Origin: Arachis hypogaea
Lineage: Eukaryota; Streptophyta; Magnoliopsida; Fabales; Fabaceae
Assembly: GCF_003086295.3 (NCBI RefSeq)
Contig: NC_092044.1
Span: forward strand, 8,520,843-8,584,842
Direction: 5' to 3'
DNA length: 64,000 nucleotides
The translations under genes and the position numbers were made by a program. The notes beneath the pieces were generated by a model. The model saw only the letters and a list, made by a program, of their open reading frames with translations. It was not told where the DNA came from and did no database searches. Positions 26,813 to 36,570 of the stretch are shown here, piece after piece (position 1 is the stretch's first letter; each line of letters opens with the position of its first letter).

Positions 26813-27670
26813 AAGCGAACTCTACTCCCTGATGTACTCTTTTCCCAACTTCATGATTTTTTCCCAAAATTAAAGGGTTTTTTCTAGAGAAGGGTTTTTA
26901 ATGAGACATCATAGTAGAGGCTAAGGGAAAATAGGTTGTTAAAACCCTTAGTAGCAAGAAGGTACCTCCTCAATTAATAAAGATCTTTTTTATCTATAAT
27001 ATCTCTTACAAATTTCTTTCTATTTTTCTAAGTCTTTCTACGAAACGCGCCGACTTAAGCTCGACAAAACGTGAAAATCTCATGAACCGACCTAAATGGT
27101 CGTCAGGATAAAACGACGAGGTACAAGTCGGCGTAAAGAGGTTATATAAGCCGATCGTAAATCAAAACTCGGGAACAATCCGACTCATAAGTCGAAATGA
27201 GAACCCAAGTAGAAAAACTCGGAAGTACTTCAACCCGTAAATCGGAATGAAGGACCGAGTAAAAGAAAAACGCATCGCAAAAATAACCTAAGTCACAGGA
27301 ACTCACTAAAACAAAGTTGAGTATAAGGGATAATAAAAAGAGATTGAAAAACCTAAGGAAAAGTTTAAGGGCTGTCCTAAAAAGTCCTTAAACCAAAGGC
27401 TCAGAGAAACAAACAAGCCTAAGCAAAAGGTTTTCAGGAAAAGATCAAGGGAACTTCGAAAAATCAAAAAAGCATACACGCATGAGGTAATCTAAACCCT
27501 TATCCAAAAAAGGGCATTTATTTTAACTTAAAAACCCTTATTGAAAAGGGTATATTTTTTGTTTACGGCCTTAAAAGGCCAAAGAAAATTGTTCAAACCA
27601 CACAACCAATTAAAAGTAAATAAAAGAGTTCAAAATGAAGAGCCCACAAGCCGGGCCCCCAAATAGCCAC
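26813..27670. other. Tat element, untranslated 3' region
   Basis: Between the pol stop and the end of the antisense ORF. It contains many AAGTCGG- and ACTCGG-type words like those in the LTR, and no frame of its own. Confidence 0.6.
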
Positions 27671-27673
27671 GAA

Positions 27674-28675
27674 TCATTTTTTAGGGAGAGGAGCAGACAG
27701 ATCACCGCCACCGGAATCAGGAGGAGCGCCACCAGAGGCATCCATGGAAGATGAAGAGATAAGAGGATCTACTGAAGAACTCGGAGCGTCTTTAGAACGA
27801 GGAGGGGACTCAATAATCCTCTGCCCCCGAGTCTTCAATTCTGACCCGGAAACGATTACGGGGGCAGGAGGATCTACAATGGCACCATCAATAACAACTT
27901 TGTCAGGATGTAAAGGAGAAAGATCCAAGTCGGGAGCAATAACTCTGACCTGCTCCAGGAAGATCCTCCAAGACTCCTCGGCGCCATCCGCAATAGAGTC
28001 CTCCAACTCATCATATGCCTTCCGAGAATTCAACAGATCAGTCTTCATAGACACAAGATCATTGAATAAACTTTGATAGCTGGCCTGCGCTGTTTTCCTC
28101 AGATCCATCTCCATGTTGCATTGGGCCTGCAAAACCTTCCCTTTCTCTCGGAGGGTATCCCTCTCCTCCCTCAGCTTGGCGATTTCCTTCTTCAACTCTC
28201 CCTCATGCTCTTGGTATGCACAAAGCCTTCCTTCCAGCTCCTCGACCCTCGAGGTCATCCCTAAAGAGCTGAGAGGAGCCTTCTCAAAAATATCTAAGAG
28301 CTTGCCACAGACCCCCGCCGCTTTGAGACTCTCCTCGATCATAGTGGTAAGGTGGCTCCGAACAGACATATCATCCATGCTTATACGAGCATGAGGATAG
28401 ATATTCTTTCGGACGAACACAAGAGCATCCGCCTTAACCTCACCAGAAGAACCAGACTCTAAGGTCTTGCGCTTCTTTGGATCAGGGGAAGGTCGGACGA
28501 CGGGGGGCGGCTGAGAGGAAGCTGAAGAAGAAATCACAATGGGTTTGGAAAGAGTCCCAACGTTCCGAGGAGGAGGAGGAGGAGAGATGACCTTGGCACC
28601 ACCAGTCCGGGCGCGAGACTTGGCTTTGGCCTCCTGGACTCTCTGGTAAGATTCCTGAGCGTTTGTCTTTGCCAT
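27674..28675 (-). CDS. Antisense ORF of the Tat element, coiled-coil protein
   Basis: 333 codons on the strand opposite to gag-pol, between pol and the 3' LTR. It starts MAKTNAQESYQRVQEAKAKS. A serine/proline-rich N-terminal third is followed by a long heptad-rich stretch (about residues 125–225: LEGRLCAYQEHEGELKKEIA then KLREERDTLREKGK) that should form a coiled coil, and an acidic, Ser/Pro-rich tail. Antisense ORFs in the 3' region are described for Tat elements; their function is unknown. It may be the second exon of one antisense gene whose first part is 28727–29515. Intact reading frame. Confidence 0.7.
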   Translation of the reverse strand: MAKTNAQESYQRVQEAKAKSRARTGGAKVISPPPPPRNVGTLSKPIVISSSASSQPPPVVRPSPDPKKRKTLESGSSGEVKADALVFVRKNIYPHARISMDDMSVRSHLTTMIEESLKAAGVCGKLLDIFEKAPLSSLGMTSRVEELEGRLCAYQEHEGELKKEIAKLREERDTLREKGKVLQAQCNMEMDLRKTAQASYQSLFNDLVSMKTDLLNSRKAYDELEDSIADGAEESWRIFLEQVRVIAPDLDLSPLHPDKVVIDGAIVDPPAPVIVSGSELKTRGQRIIESPPRSKDAPSSSVDPLISSSSMDASGGAPPDSGGGDLSAPLPKK

Positions 28676-28726
28676 TTATGAAAAAGAAAACAATAGCTAA
28701 GGAATCAAACAAGTCGGCATGATTAG

Positions 28727-29515
28727 TTAACAAGTCAGGAATCTAATAAACAAGAGAAAACTACCTAGCTGTGCTTGGATAAAGGTCGGAGACCCTTGGA
28801 GAAACTTTTTAGTATCCAAGTATGGGGCCCTCCCCCACACTTCTCGGAGGAACCCCACAATGGCAGCCTCTACTTCATCCAGGTCATCCAGACCATATTT
28901 CTCACAAGGAGAGGCCTCCAGCCAGTATAAGGGAAAACGAGGAGAAGAGTTATCATCCAGAAAAAAGGGGTGATGACCCTCTACAGCTTGCACTTTGAAA
29001 AAGTAATTTTTAAAGTCATGGAAGGACTCGTCAAAAAGGGTAAAAATTCTCCGACCTTGTATGGCTCGGAAGGAAACCCATTGTTGTTTATTGTTTAGCC
29101 CACTAAAGGGCTTGGTCATATGAAAAAGATGGAAAAAGATTTTCAGAGAAGTCGGGAAATCCAGAGCATGGCTAATAAATTGATAAATTTTCAAGAAACC
29201 CCAAGAGTTGGGGTGAAGCTGGGTAGGGGCAACCCGACAATGCTGCAAAACAGACATCTCAAAATTTGAAAAGGGTAGAAAGACGCCCAGACGGGTGATC
29301 ATGCACTCGTACATAAAGAAGAAATGAGGAGCCGTTTCATTGGCTCTCCCATGGCAAACTCGGTCCTCTGAACCTGGGATAAGCAATTCATACTTAGGCT
29401 CATCCTCATCCGAAGTACAGAGCCGGTGGTGGGTGCGAAGATGAGTAATAAACTCCGCATCAACCAACGGCTCCTCCCCTAGAACAGTAATATCGACCCA
29501 ATCTACGGAGGCCAT
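28727..29515 (-). CDS. Antisense ORF of the Tat element, Transposase_28-like
   Basis: 262 codons on the minus strand, beginning MASVDWVDITVLGEEPLVDA. Motifs YELLIPGSEDRVCHGR, FFFMYECMITRLGVFLPFS and VAPTQLHPNSWGF match, from memory, the plant family often labelled putative gypsy-type transposon protein (Pfam Transposase_28), which is found antisense in Tat-type elements. A likely splice donor AG|GTAGTT at 28764 follows ...FIQAQL and would end this exon; a candidate acceptor CCTTAG lies at 28697–28702, but joining there does not enter the 28675 frame, so the true junction is unresolved. Despite damage to gag and pol, this ORF is intact. Confidence 0.7.
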   Translation of the reverse strand: MASVDWVDITVLGEEPLVDAEFITHLRTHHRLCTSDEDEPKYELLIPGSEDRVCHGRANETAPHFFFMYECMITRLGVFLPFSNFEMSVLQHCRVAPTQLHPNSWGFLKIYQFISHALDFPTSLKIFFHLFHMTKPFSGLNNKQQWVSFRAIQGRRIFTLFDESFHDFKNYFFKVQAVEGHHPFFLDDNSSPRFPLYWLEASPCEKYGLDDLDEVEAAIVGFLREVWGRAPYLDTKKFLQGSPTFIQAQLGSFLLFIRFLTC

Positions 29516-30066
29516 TTTCTTTTTCTAAAGAGAAATGAGGAAACCTACAAAGGGAAAAAGAAAAGAAAAAATCAAAAACAAAGGTCTCTAGAGAGGAGAA
29601 AAAAGAGCCAAGCAAAAGTCTACAAACCTATTTATCTACAAAGTAAAGGCATACGAAAGGTGCGAAAGAGAAAAAGAAACTAACCTCTTTCCGAAAATGA
29701 AGGTTGGAAGAAGCAGAAGTCTCCAAAGCACAAGAACGCAGCACGAATGAATGAAGAACAAAGAAAGAAGAAATTTGAAAAATCGCAGAAACGAAAAAAT
29801 GAAAGAGAGGGAAAGTATTTATAAATATGCTAAGGGGCATAATGGTAAAAGCAGGGCAGTCATTAATGAGAATGCACCGTTACCAAAGCCTACGCGCATC
29901 CCTAACGGACACGACGCTTGATTAGACGTAACTGTCAGAACCAAAAAGACGCGGAAAAGTCACGTCGGTTTCAGAAAATCATGTCGGTCCTCCAACAAGT
30001 CGACTACGACCCCGAGTAAAATACTCGAACCCAAGTCTTATAGATCTTGGGTTCAAGTAGGGGCAC
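29516..30066. other. Tat element, promoter side of antisense ORF and PPT
   Basis: Purine-rich on the plus strand from 29520 to 29810, so a pyrimidine-rich leader for a minus-strand transcript. The purine-rich AAGTAGGGGCA at about 30055–30065 lies right before the 3' LTR and is the likely polypurine tract. Confidence 0.55.
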
Positions 30067-30594
30067 TGTTCATACCCTGACCCAATGATAAAGGCACAGG
30101 TCCAAATAAAAGGCCTAATCCGAAGAACTGAGCCTTGCTAAGCACCGACCTTCATGCTAAGAAGTCGGTGTTAACTACGACTTACTCTAAAGAAGTCGGA
30201 CATGAGATTAGCTGGCAGATAAACACTCATTCAAATGAGTAACCGCCCCTAAAATCTCTCTAACCGCTTCATCAAGTCATATCTTAACCTCCCTAAGATA
30301 GAGAGACGGTTAACACCCAAAAGATACGGCACTACTCCAACGGTGGTTATTGGCTCACCACTATAAATACACTGACACCTCTCAGGTATCTCTAAGCCCA
30401 ATACTCTCTAGACCTGCTCACACCCTTGCTAACTTAGGCATCGGAGTGTCTTTGCAGGTACCACCCCCATCTCCTCGCACAAACAAGTCGGACGGAGCCT
30501 CCCGAGTTGCAGATCCATTCGGAATCCTCCTTCTTCACACATTTGGGCCACCAACTCCATCCAACCCATCAATCTCCGGTTACCCACCGTAACA
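30067..30594 (+). repeat. 3' LTR of the Tat element
   Basis: Same 528-bp length and ends as the 5' LTR, with about 11 differences by eye, most of them transitions. TATAAATA at 30362–30369. Confidence 0.93.
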
Positions 30595-30599
30595 GTAAC

Positions 30600-33100
30600 C
30601 TTAGCCTTCTTAAGATGTTCCTGTGAACGATGGAATCTAACTTGGTTTGGTTTGACTTGTTTGAAGTTACAACTTACAAGGTAAACTATTTTATCGAAAT
30701 TAGAATTGTGTCAAAATAGGCTTTTGGAAAAAATAACTTTTTTTTTCTATCTTTTATTTACCTTCTAAATGAAATTTTTTATTAGTAAAAAACAACAGTG
30801 TGTAGAAAAAACTATGAGAATTTTTTTTAATAAAGAAATCATTAACCTTTTTTGAAAGTTTTTTTTGATATATGATAGAATGTAATTATATCATTTCATA
30901 TATGTAACCGATTTTATCTAATGAGATATGATTTTATTGTTATTGTTTTTTTTCCCTTAATTTTAAATTAGGTGAGTTCTATGGTATAGAAAAGAGAGAG
31001 TTTTTATATCTATAGATATGTGTGTTGGTTTATTGGAGAGCTTGACAAGTGTTTAGAGGAGGACAAAATCTGCACTCTTTGCAGAAGAAGTACATGAGTC
31101 TTGTTTTTTTTGCAAGTGGTTAGTTCAAAATTTTAATTGACTAATTATACTAATTAAATAAATTTAGTAAGATGATGATAGGCCTCATCACAAAAATATT
31201 TTTTTTTTCGTCGATCTTTAACAACTACAAAAAAAGGCTTCAGTTTATATATTTTATTTTGTTTAAACTTTGAATCATCTTAATCTTTTAATAAACTAAC
31301 TTATTATTTTTATTTTTAATCTATATTTATTATTGTTATTACTATTATAGTAACTTTTGTTAGATCCAAATAAAGGTTTTATTACTCTTTTGGTTCTTAT
31401 AGTTTTGCAAAATTTTTAGTTAGGTTTTTATATTTTTTTTTCTTTTAATTTGGTCTCTGTACCAATTTTTTTCAATTAAGTCCTTTTTAATAACAGTAAT
31501 TGGTTTAATTATATAGGAACTCAACTAAAAAAAATTTTAGTATAAATACCTAATAAAAGAAAAAAAATGTATAAAGACTCAATTGAAAAAAAATTGGAAT
31601 AAGAACTCAATTAAAAAAATATATATAAAAACCTAATTAAAAATTTCGTAAAATTATAGATTCCAGCAAAATAAATAAGCCCCAAATAAAACCTAAATAA
31701 AAGACATATTCATTATATTATATTGTAAGCCAAAATACAATTTTAATGTATTCCAGAAATACGACTCACATGTTACATAATTAGTCATACTAACAATATT
31801 TATTTGTAATTAATTTTTTCTTTTTTTTATATTATGAGCAATGCATACTGAATAATCTTTTTATTATTAAAATAAAATAAATTACACTAATTTTTACTAG
31901 CATCTAAATTCACTAAATACGTTTAATAAAATTAATAATTAACAATAAAAAATATCATTTATCATATTGTTATTTACAATTTTTAAATTTTGTGACGATG
32001 AACATATTTCTAATAAGACAATTTAATAATATAAAACTTATGACTCAAATATTTTTTTTATTAGATATATCATACAACCGTTTATTTTTAAACACTGTTG
32101 CCATATAAACTAATTTACTATATATTTTGCAAATAAAAAATAAATTTGGATTAAATGGTTAATATTTGGTACATGTGTTTCTTTTATTGGTTTGGCAATT
32201 TGTGATCTTTTTAATATAATAAATCACACCTTAGACTGAGTCGTTATTTTTCAAACAATAATAAGAAAGAAATCCAACTTATGATGAGGTCTGTTATTAT
32301 GTCAACATAATTAGTCATAATGGAAATAATTACTCACCTAAATTTTATGTCAAAAAAGAGTTTTTTTGTATTATTTTCATAAAAAGTACAGACTTTGTCT
32401 CCCTCTTTAAATATTTGTCAAATTCTCTAATCAGTCGACACATATTTATATATTTATAGGTATAGAAATTTTTTTTTCTACACCATACAACTCACCTTTA
32501 AATTAATATCATGTTAAATACTAACTTTAAATAAATATTTTTTTTTTACTTTTCTATAACAAGTATATATATGTTAACTTATACTAAATCCTTCAAACCT
32601 GATGTTACTTAACTCCTATGATGCACACAGCCATGGAACATGACACAACATGAAATATGAGACACGAGATTACATGAGATATGTCAATATATGAATTTTA
32701 AAATCTTATAAGATAAAGAGACACGAATACATATAAAATATAAAATATTTTTTAAATAAATCGTAATGATATTTTAATATTTTATTAATATTAAAATATA
32801 AATTAAAATTTTAATTATTTTTAATATTTTATTTTAATTATATAAAATATTTAAAAAAATTTATTTTAATAAATAATAATATATAATATTTTTAAATTTA
32901 TTTTAAGAATATATGTTAAGACACTTTGACACATTTAAAGGTGTCCAAGCAATTTTTTTTTCAGATGAACGTAGAATGAGTATAATATCCAAAATGTGTC
33001 CCACAAACGTGATTCACCGCTGCGCTTCATAGTTTAATTCTATTGAGGCTTTGCTAACGTTTCATTTGGAATATGCAATGCTAGCAGAGTGGTGAAATAA
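30600..33100. other. AT-rich intergenic DNA before the PPR gene
   Basis: No gene recognised. It contains one foldback MITE (31379–31674). Around 32640–32940 a patch of gacac/cacga words resembles a degraded dispersed repeat. Confidence 0.5.
31379..31674. repeat. Foldback MITE
   Basis: The left arm (ttggttcttatagttttgc, then aaaatttttagttaggttttt) is mirrored by the right arm read on the minus strand (ggaatctataattttacg, then aaatttttaattaggttttt). Arms are about 60–120 bp, total about 296 bp, with an AT-rich centre. TSD not certain. This kind of MITE with Gly/Thr-poor, phase-free sequence has no coding potential. Confidence 0.7.
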
Positions 33101-33119
33101 CAAACGTGCAAAACAACCT

Positions 33120-35508
33120 ATGATGCTCCCATTGATGTGCATAATTTTCACTCCTTTGATGCTACGCTCCACCAAGTTTTTGTTCTTCATGTTCCCCAAA
33201 CGTTTCTTTTTACAGAATCTATGTACTTCAAGCGTTGCAACCATAGCCACAAACGTTCATGCTCAGATATACAATCTTTCCATCCAAGGGAACCTGGAAG
33301 AAGCTCTTTCACTACTTTACACCCACGACACAACACACTCTTCTATGTCCATTCAGACCTATGCCACTTTGTTCCATGCCTGTGCTAGAAGAAAGTGCCT
33401 CCAACATGGCATGGCTTTGCACCATTTTGTAATTGACAAACACCCAGGAGCACAAAATGATCTCTTTCTCACTAATCACATCATAAATATGTACTGCAAG
33501 TGTGGTCACTTGGCATATGCTCATCACCTATTCGATAAAATGTTGCACAGAAACATTGTCTCTTGGACTGCTCTTATTTCGGGGTATGCCCAATGTGGCC
33601 TAGTCAGAGAATGTTTCTCTCTCTTTTCTAGCTTGTTGGCTAGCTTCTGTCGGCCCAATGAATTTTCTTTGGCGAGTTTGCTTAGCGCTTGCGAGGCGCA
33701 TGACATTAAATGTGGCATGCAGGTACTGGCAGTTGCTTTGAAGATTTAGTTGGATTCCGATGTGTTTATTGTATGACATTATATGTGGCATGATGCAGGT
33801 ACATGCAGTTGCTTTGAAAATTGCTTTGGATGCCAGTCTTTATGTTGCAAATGCTCTTATTTCAATGTACAGCAAGTGTTCTGCCTTTGGTGGATGTTAT
33901 GATCATACAGTAGATGATGCCTGGATCCTGTTCAAGTCAATGAAATTCAAAAATCTTATATCTTGGAATTCAATGATTGCAGGTTTTCAATTTCGTGGAC
34001 TCGCGGGTCAAGCCGTTTGGTTGTTTACTCATATGTACAGCAGTGGAATTGGGTTCGACCGTGCCACCCTACTCAGTGTCTTCTCTTCCTTGAATGAGTG
34101 TAGTACTTTTGGTGATATCAACATACATCTAAGAAGCTGTTTTCAGTTGCACTGTCTTGCTATTAAAAGTGGTCTTTGTTCAAAAGTTGAAGTGATAACT
34201 GCATTGTTAAAATCGTATGCAAACGTTGGAGGAGATATTGCCGACTGCTACAGGCTCTTCCTTGAAACAAGTCAACAGGATATTGTATCATGGACTGCTA
34301 TAATGACCGTGTTTGCAGAACGAGATCCTGAGCAGGCATTCCTCCTTTTCTGTCAACTTCATCGTGAAAGTTTTGTCCCAGACTGGCATACATTCTCAAT
34401 TGCCCTCAAAGCTTGTGCATACTTTGTGACTGAGAAACATGCCCTGGCTGTTCACTCGCAAATAATTAAAAGAGGGTTTCAGGAAGATACGGTTCTCTGT
34501 AATGCCTTGTTACATGCTTATGCAAGGTGTGGCTCCTTATCTTTGTCTGAACAAGTATTTGAAGAAATGAAATTTCGTGATTTGGTTTCATGGAATTCAA
34601 TGATTAAGTCGTATGCCTTACACGGGCAAACTAAAGACGCACTGAAACTCTTCCAGCAAATAAATATGCATCCAGATGCTACAACGTTCGTTGCACTTCT
34701 CTCGGCTTGCAGTCATGTTGGACTTGTTGACCAAGGAGTGAAAATTTTTAATTCCATGTCTGATGATCATGGTATTGTTCCTCAACTGGATCACTATGCT
34801 TGCATGGTTGACCTCTATGGACGAGCTGGAAAGTTATCTGAAGCTGAAGACTTGATACGCAAGATGCCAATGAAACCTGATTCTGTGATTTGGAGTTCAT
34901 TACTTGGATCTTGCCGTAAGTATGGTGAGACTCACTTGGCCAAATTAGCAGCTAATAAATTTACAGAATTGGCACCCAATAATTCATTGGGATATGTACA
35001 AATGTCAAACATATATTCCTCTGGTGGTAATTTCGCTGAAGCTAGCCTAGTTAGGAAGGAAATGAGAGATTCTAAGGTGAGGAAAGAACCTGGATTAAGC
35101 TGGGTTCAGATTGGTATGCAGGTTCACGAGTTTTCCTCTGGTGGTCAACATCATCCACAGAGGGTTGCCATATTAAACCGGCTTGAGATATTGGTTGGAC
35201 AGTTGAAAGAGATAGGTTATGCACCAGAGATCAACTTAGCCTTATATGACACTGAAATGGAGCACAAAGAAAACCAAATGTTGCATCATAGTGAGAAAAT
35301 GGCCTTGGTATTTGCCATAATGAATGAAGAAAAGTTTCCATTTGTTGGGAACGTCGTTAAAATAATGAAGAATATCCGCATTTGTGTGGATTGCCACAAT
35401 TTCATGAAGTTAGCATCATATCTTCTTCAGAAGGAAATTACTGTGAGAGATTCAAATCGCTTTCACCACTTCAAATATGGAGCATGCTCATGTAATGATT
35501 ATTGGTAA
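33120..35508 (+). CDS. DYW-class pentatricopeptide repeat protein
   Basis: Two frames join through a 76-nt GT–AG intron: exon 1 33120–33722, intron 33723–33798, exon 2 33799–35508 (stop TAA), giving 770 residues from the first ATG; ATG 33189 (MFPKRFFLQNLC) would give 747 and suits an organelle presequence. PPR motifs recur (NMYCKCGHLAYAHHLFDKM, SWTALISGYAQCG, HAYARCGSLSLSEQVFEEM, VSWNSMIKSYALHG). An E domain follows and then a DYW deaminase with zinc ligands HSE and CVDCH, ending NRFHHFKYGACSCNDYW. DYW proteins perform C-to-U RNA editing in mitochondria or chloroplasts. From memory it resembles Arabidopsis At1g71420. Without splicing, a TAG at 33747–33749 ends the frame. Confidence 0.85.
33701..33849 (+). 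repeat. Diverged tandem duplication creating the PPR intron
   Basis: Copy A (33701–33773) and copy B (33774–33849) both begin tgacatta-atgtggcatg and both contain caggtac-tgcagttgctttga. They are about three quarters identical by eye, and copy B has an extra ATG triplet. Each carries CAG|GTAC; using the first as donor and the second as acceptor removes 76 nt and restores the frame. Confidence 0.85.
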
Positions 35509-35955
35509 CATAATAACTGCAATTCCCAATGCTTTTTTTGAGTACTGGTTTCAACCATGGTGGAGCTTCTGGTTGAGAAATACCGTGCACTTAATAGTTA
35601 TTGGAGAAAGTGATAGAAAGAGGTGTTTACATATTTATGTGGAAATATTGTAAATTTTAAGTTGTAACATTCATCTCACTGGAAAGTACTAATGTGCATA
35701 TTTTTGGTGGACCCTTTGGGTTGTGAGCTTGTTTAGCAGGGAAACAGTTGCTCACTTTCTTGCATGAAGAGCAGTTCTTTGGAGTACACTATTGGTTGCA
35801 TGTGGAGTTCTTGGGTATGTTGAACTTGGAGAAGGTAAGAAACATCAAACATACAACAATATTTCTTCATCCATTAAAGATATTTAGGATATGATTACAT
35901 GTGTGATTCTTCAATACGAACTTTGAATGATTAATTGCATAAATCTATCTTTAAT
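35509..35955. other. 3' flank of the PPR gene
   Basis: Likely 3' UTR followed by unremarkable DNA. No second gene. Confidence 0.5.
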
Positions 35956-35970
35956 TGATTGTGTGAACAG

Positions 35971-36229
35971 GAACTACTTGCTTCAATGGATATGGAAGAA
36001 GCAACAGAGTGTGTGGTAGGGAAGCCTGTTTGTGGGTGCATTGTGCCATTGTCAGCACAGACCTCTCTGTTTAGAACTAGGTGATTGTGAAGAAGGGTGA
36101 AAATATTTTTTAGGATTGATTGATATTCATATTGAAAAGCCAAGAATGAGGGGTCCAAAGATAGCATCCAAAATTATTAAGCTTTTGAACCTGTCCAAGG
36201 AAGATGATTTAAGGAAATATGTCAAACAC
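35971..36229 (+). pseudogene. Decayed copy of eS6 exon 5
   Basis: This stretch matches exon 5 of the eS6 gene (19429–19680) almost end to end, for example gtgattgtgaagaagggtga and gaaaagccaagaatgagggg. It has internal stops and indels. The ten bases before it (gtgtgaacag) match the intron 4 acceptor of the parent gene (gtgtaaacag), so it derives from genomic DNA, not from a spliced mRNA. No other eS6 exons were found next to it. Confidence 0.9.
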
Positions 36230-36239
36230 CTTTAAGCAC

Positions 36240-36570
36240 AGGCACAGGGAAGTGCAGCAAAACCATGTCATTCTTCCACAACAATTTCATCTCTTCTTCA
36301 ATGAAGTTCAATGAAACCATGTCGTTTCTGTTAGATGCTGTGAGTTCTGTCAAGAGTTGATTTGGGTTCGGTTCCATCACAGCTCTTCCTCCAATTCGAG
36401 CTTGCTGGATCTAAACCCTCCTGCCACCAAGGACAGCCTAGTTCAAACTTCTGCAGTTCAGAGCATTGGCAACATGGATAACGAGGAAGACACTTTGTCT
36501 GTGGCTAGTTGCAGCACCGCAGTTTCTCTGCAGAGTTCCGAGTTCTGTGCGGACCCTTCTTTTTGAAATG
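36240..36570 (+). pseudogene. Possible unidentified gene fragment
   Basis: GC-richer than its surroundings, with a 69-codon open frame (36357–36566) that ends SSEFCADPSF and contains SLLDLNPPATKDSL. Codon texture looks protein-like, and gtgcaggtac follows the stop. I do not recognise the family. It lies directly after the eS6 exon fragment, so both may have been brought here together. Confidence 0.3.

Larger units (their letters stand above)
21039..30594 (+). mobile_element. Complete Tat-lineage Ty3/gypsy retrotransposon
   Basis: A 9,556-bp element with two 528-bp LTRs, flanked by an exact 5-bp TSD GTAAC (21034–21038 and 30595–30599). Order on the plus strand: LTR, tRNA-Asp-type primer site, gag, protease, RT, RNase H, integrase, then a ~3-kb 3' region carrying two long ORFs on the opposite strand, then LTR. 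By eye the LTRs differ at about 11 of 528 sites (about 98% identity), so the insertion is recent. Coding regions carry a few frameshifts and one premature stop, so it is not autonomous as it stands. The gag and protease style, a second RNase H domain and the antisense ORFs point to the Tat lineage. Confidence 0.93.

Noticed and set aside
33720..33760. PPR gene as a simple frameshifted pseudogene
   Set aside because: A GT–AG splice at the duplicated CAG|GTAC sites restores the frame exactly and the rest of the gene is intact, so a spliced gene is the better reading, although RNA proof is needed.
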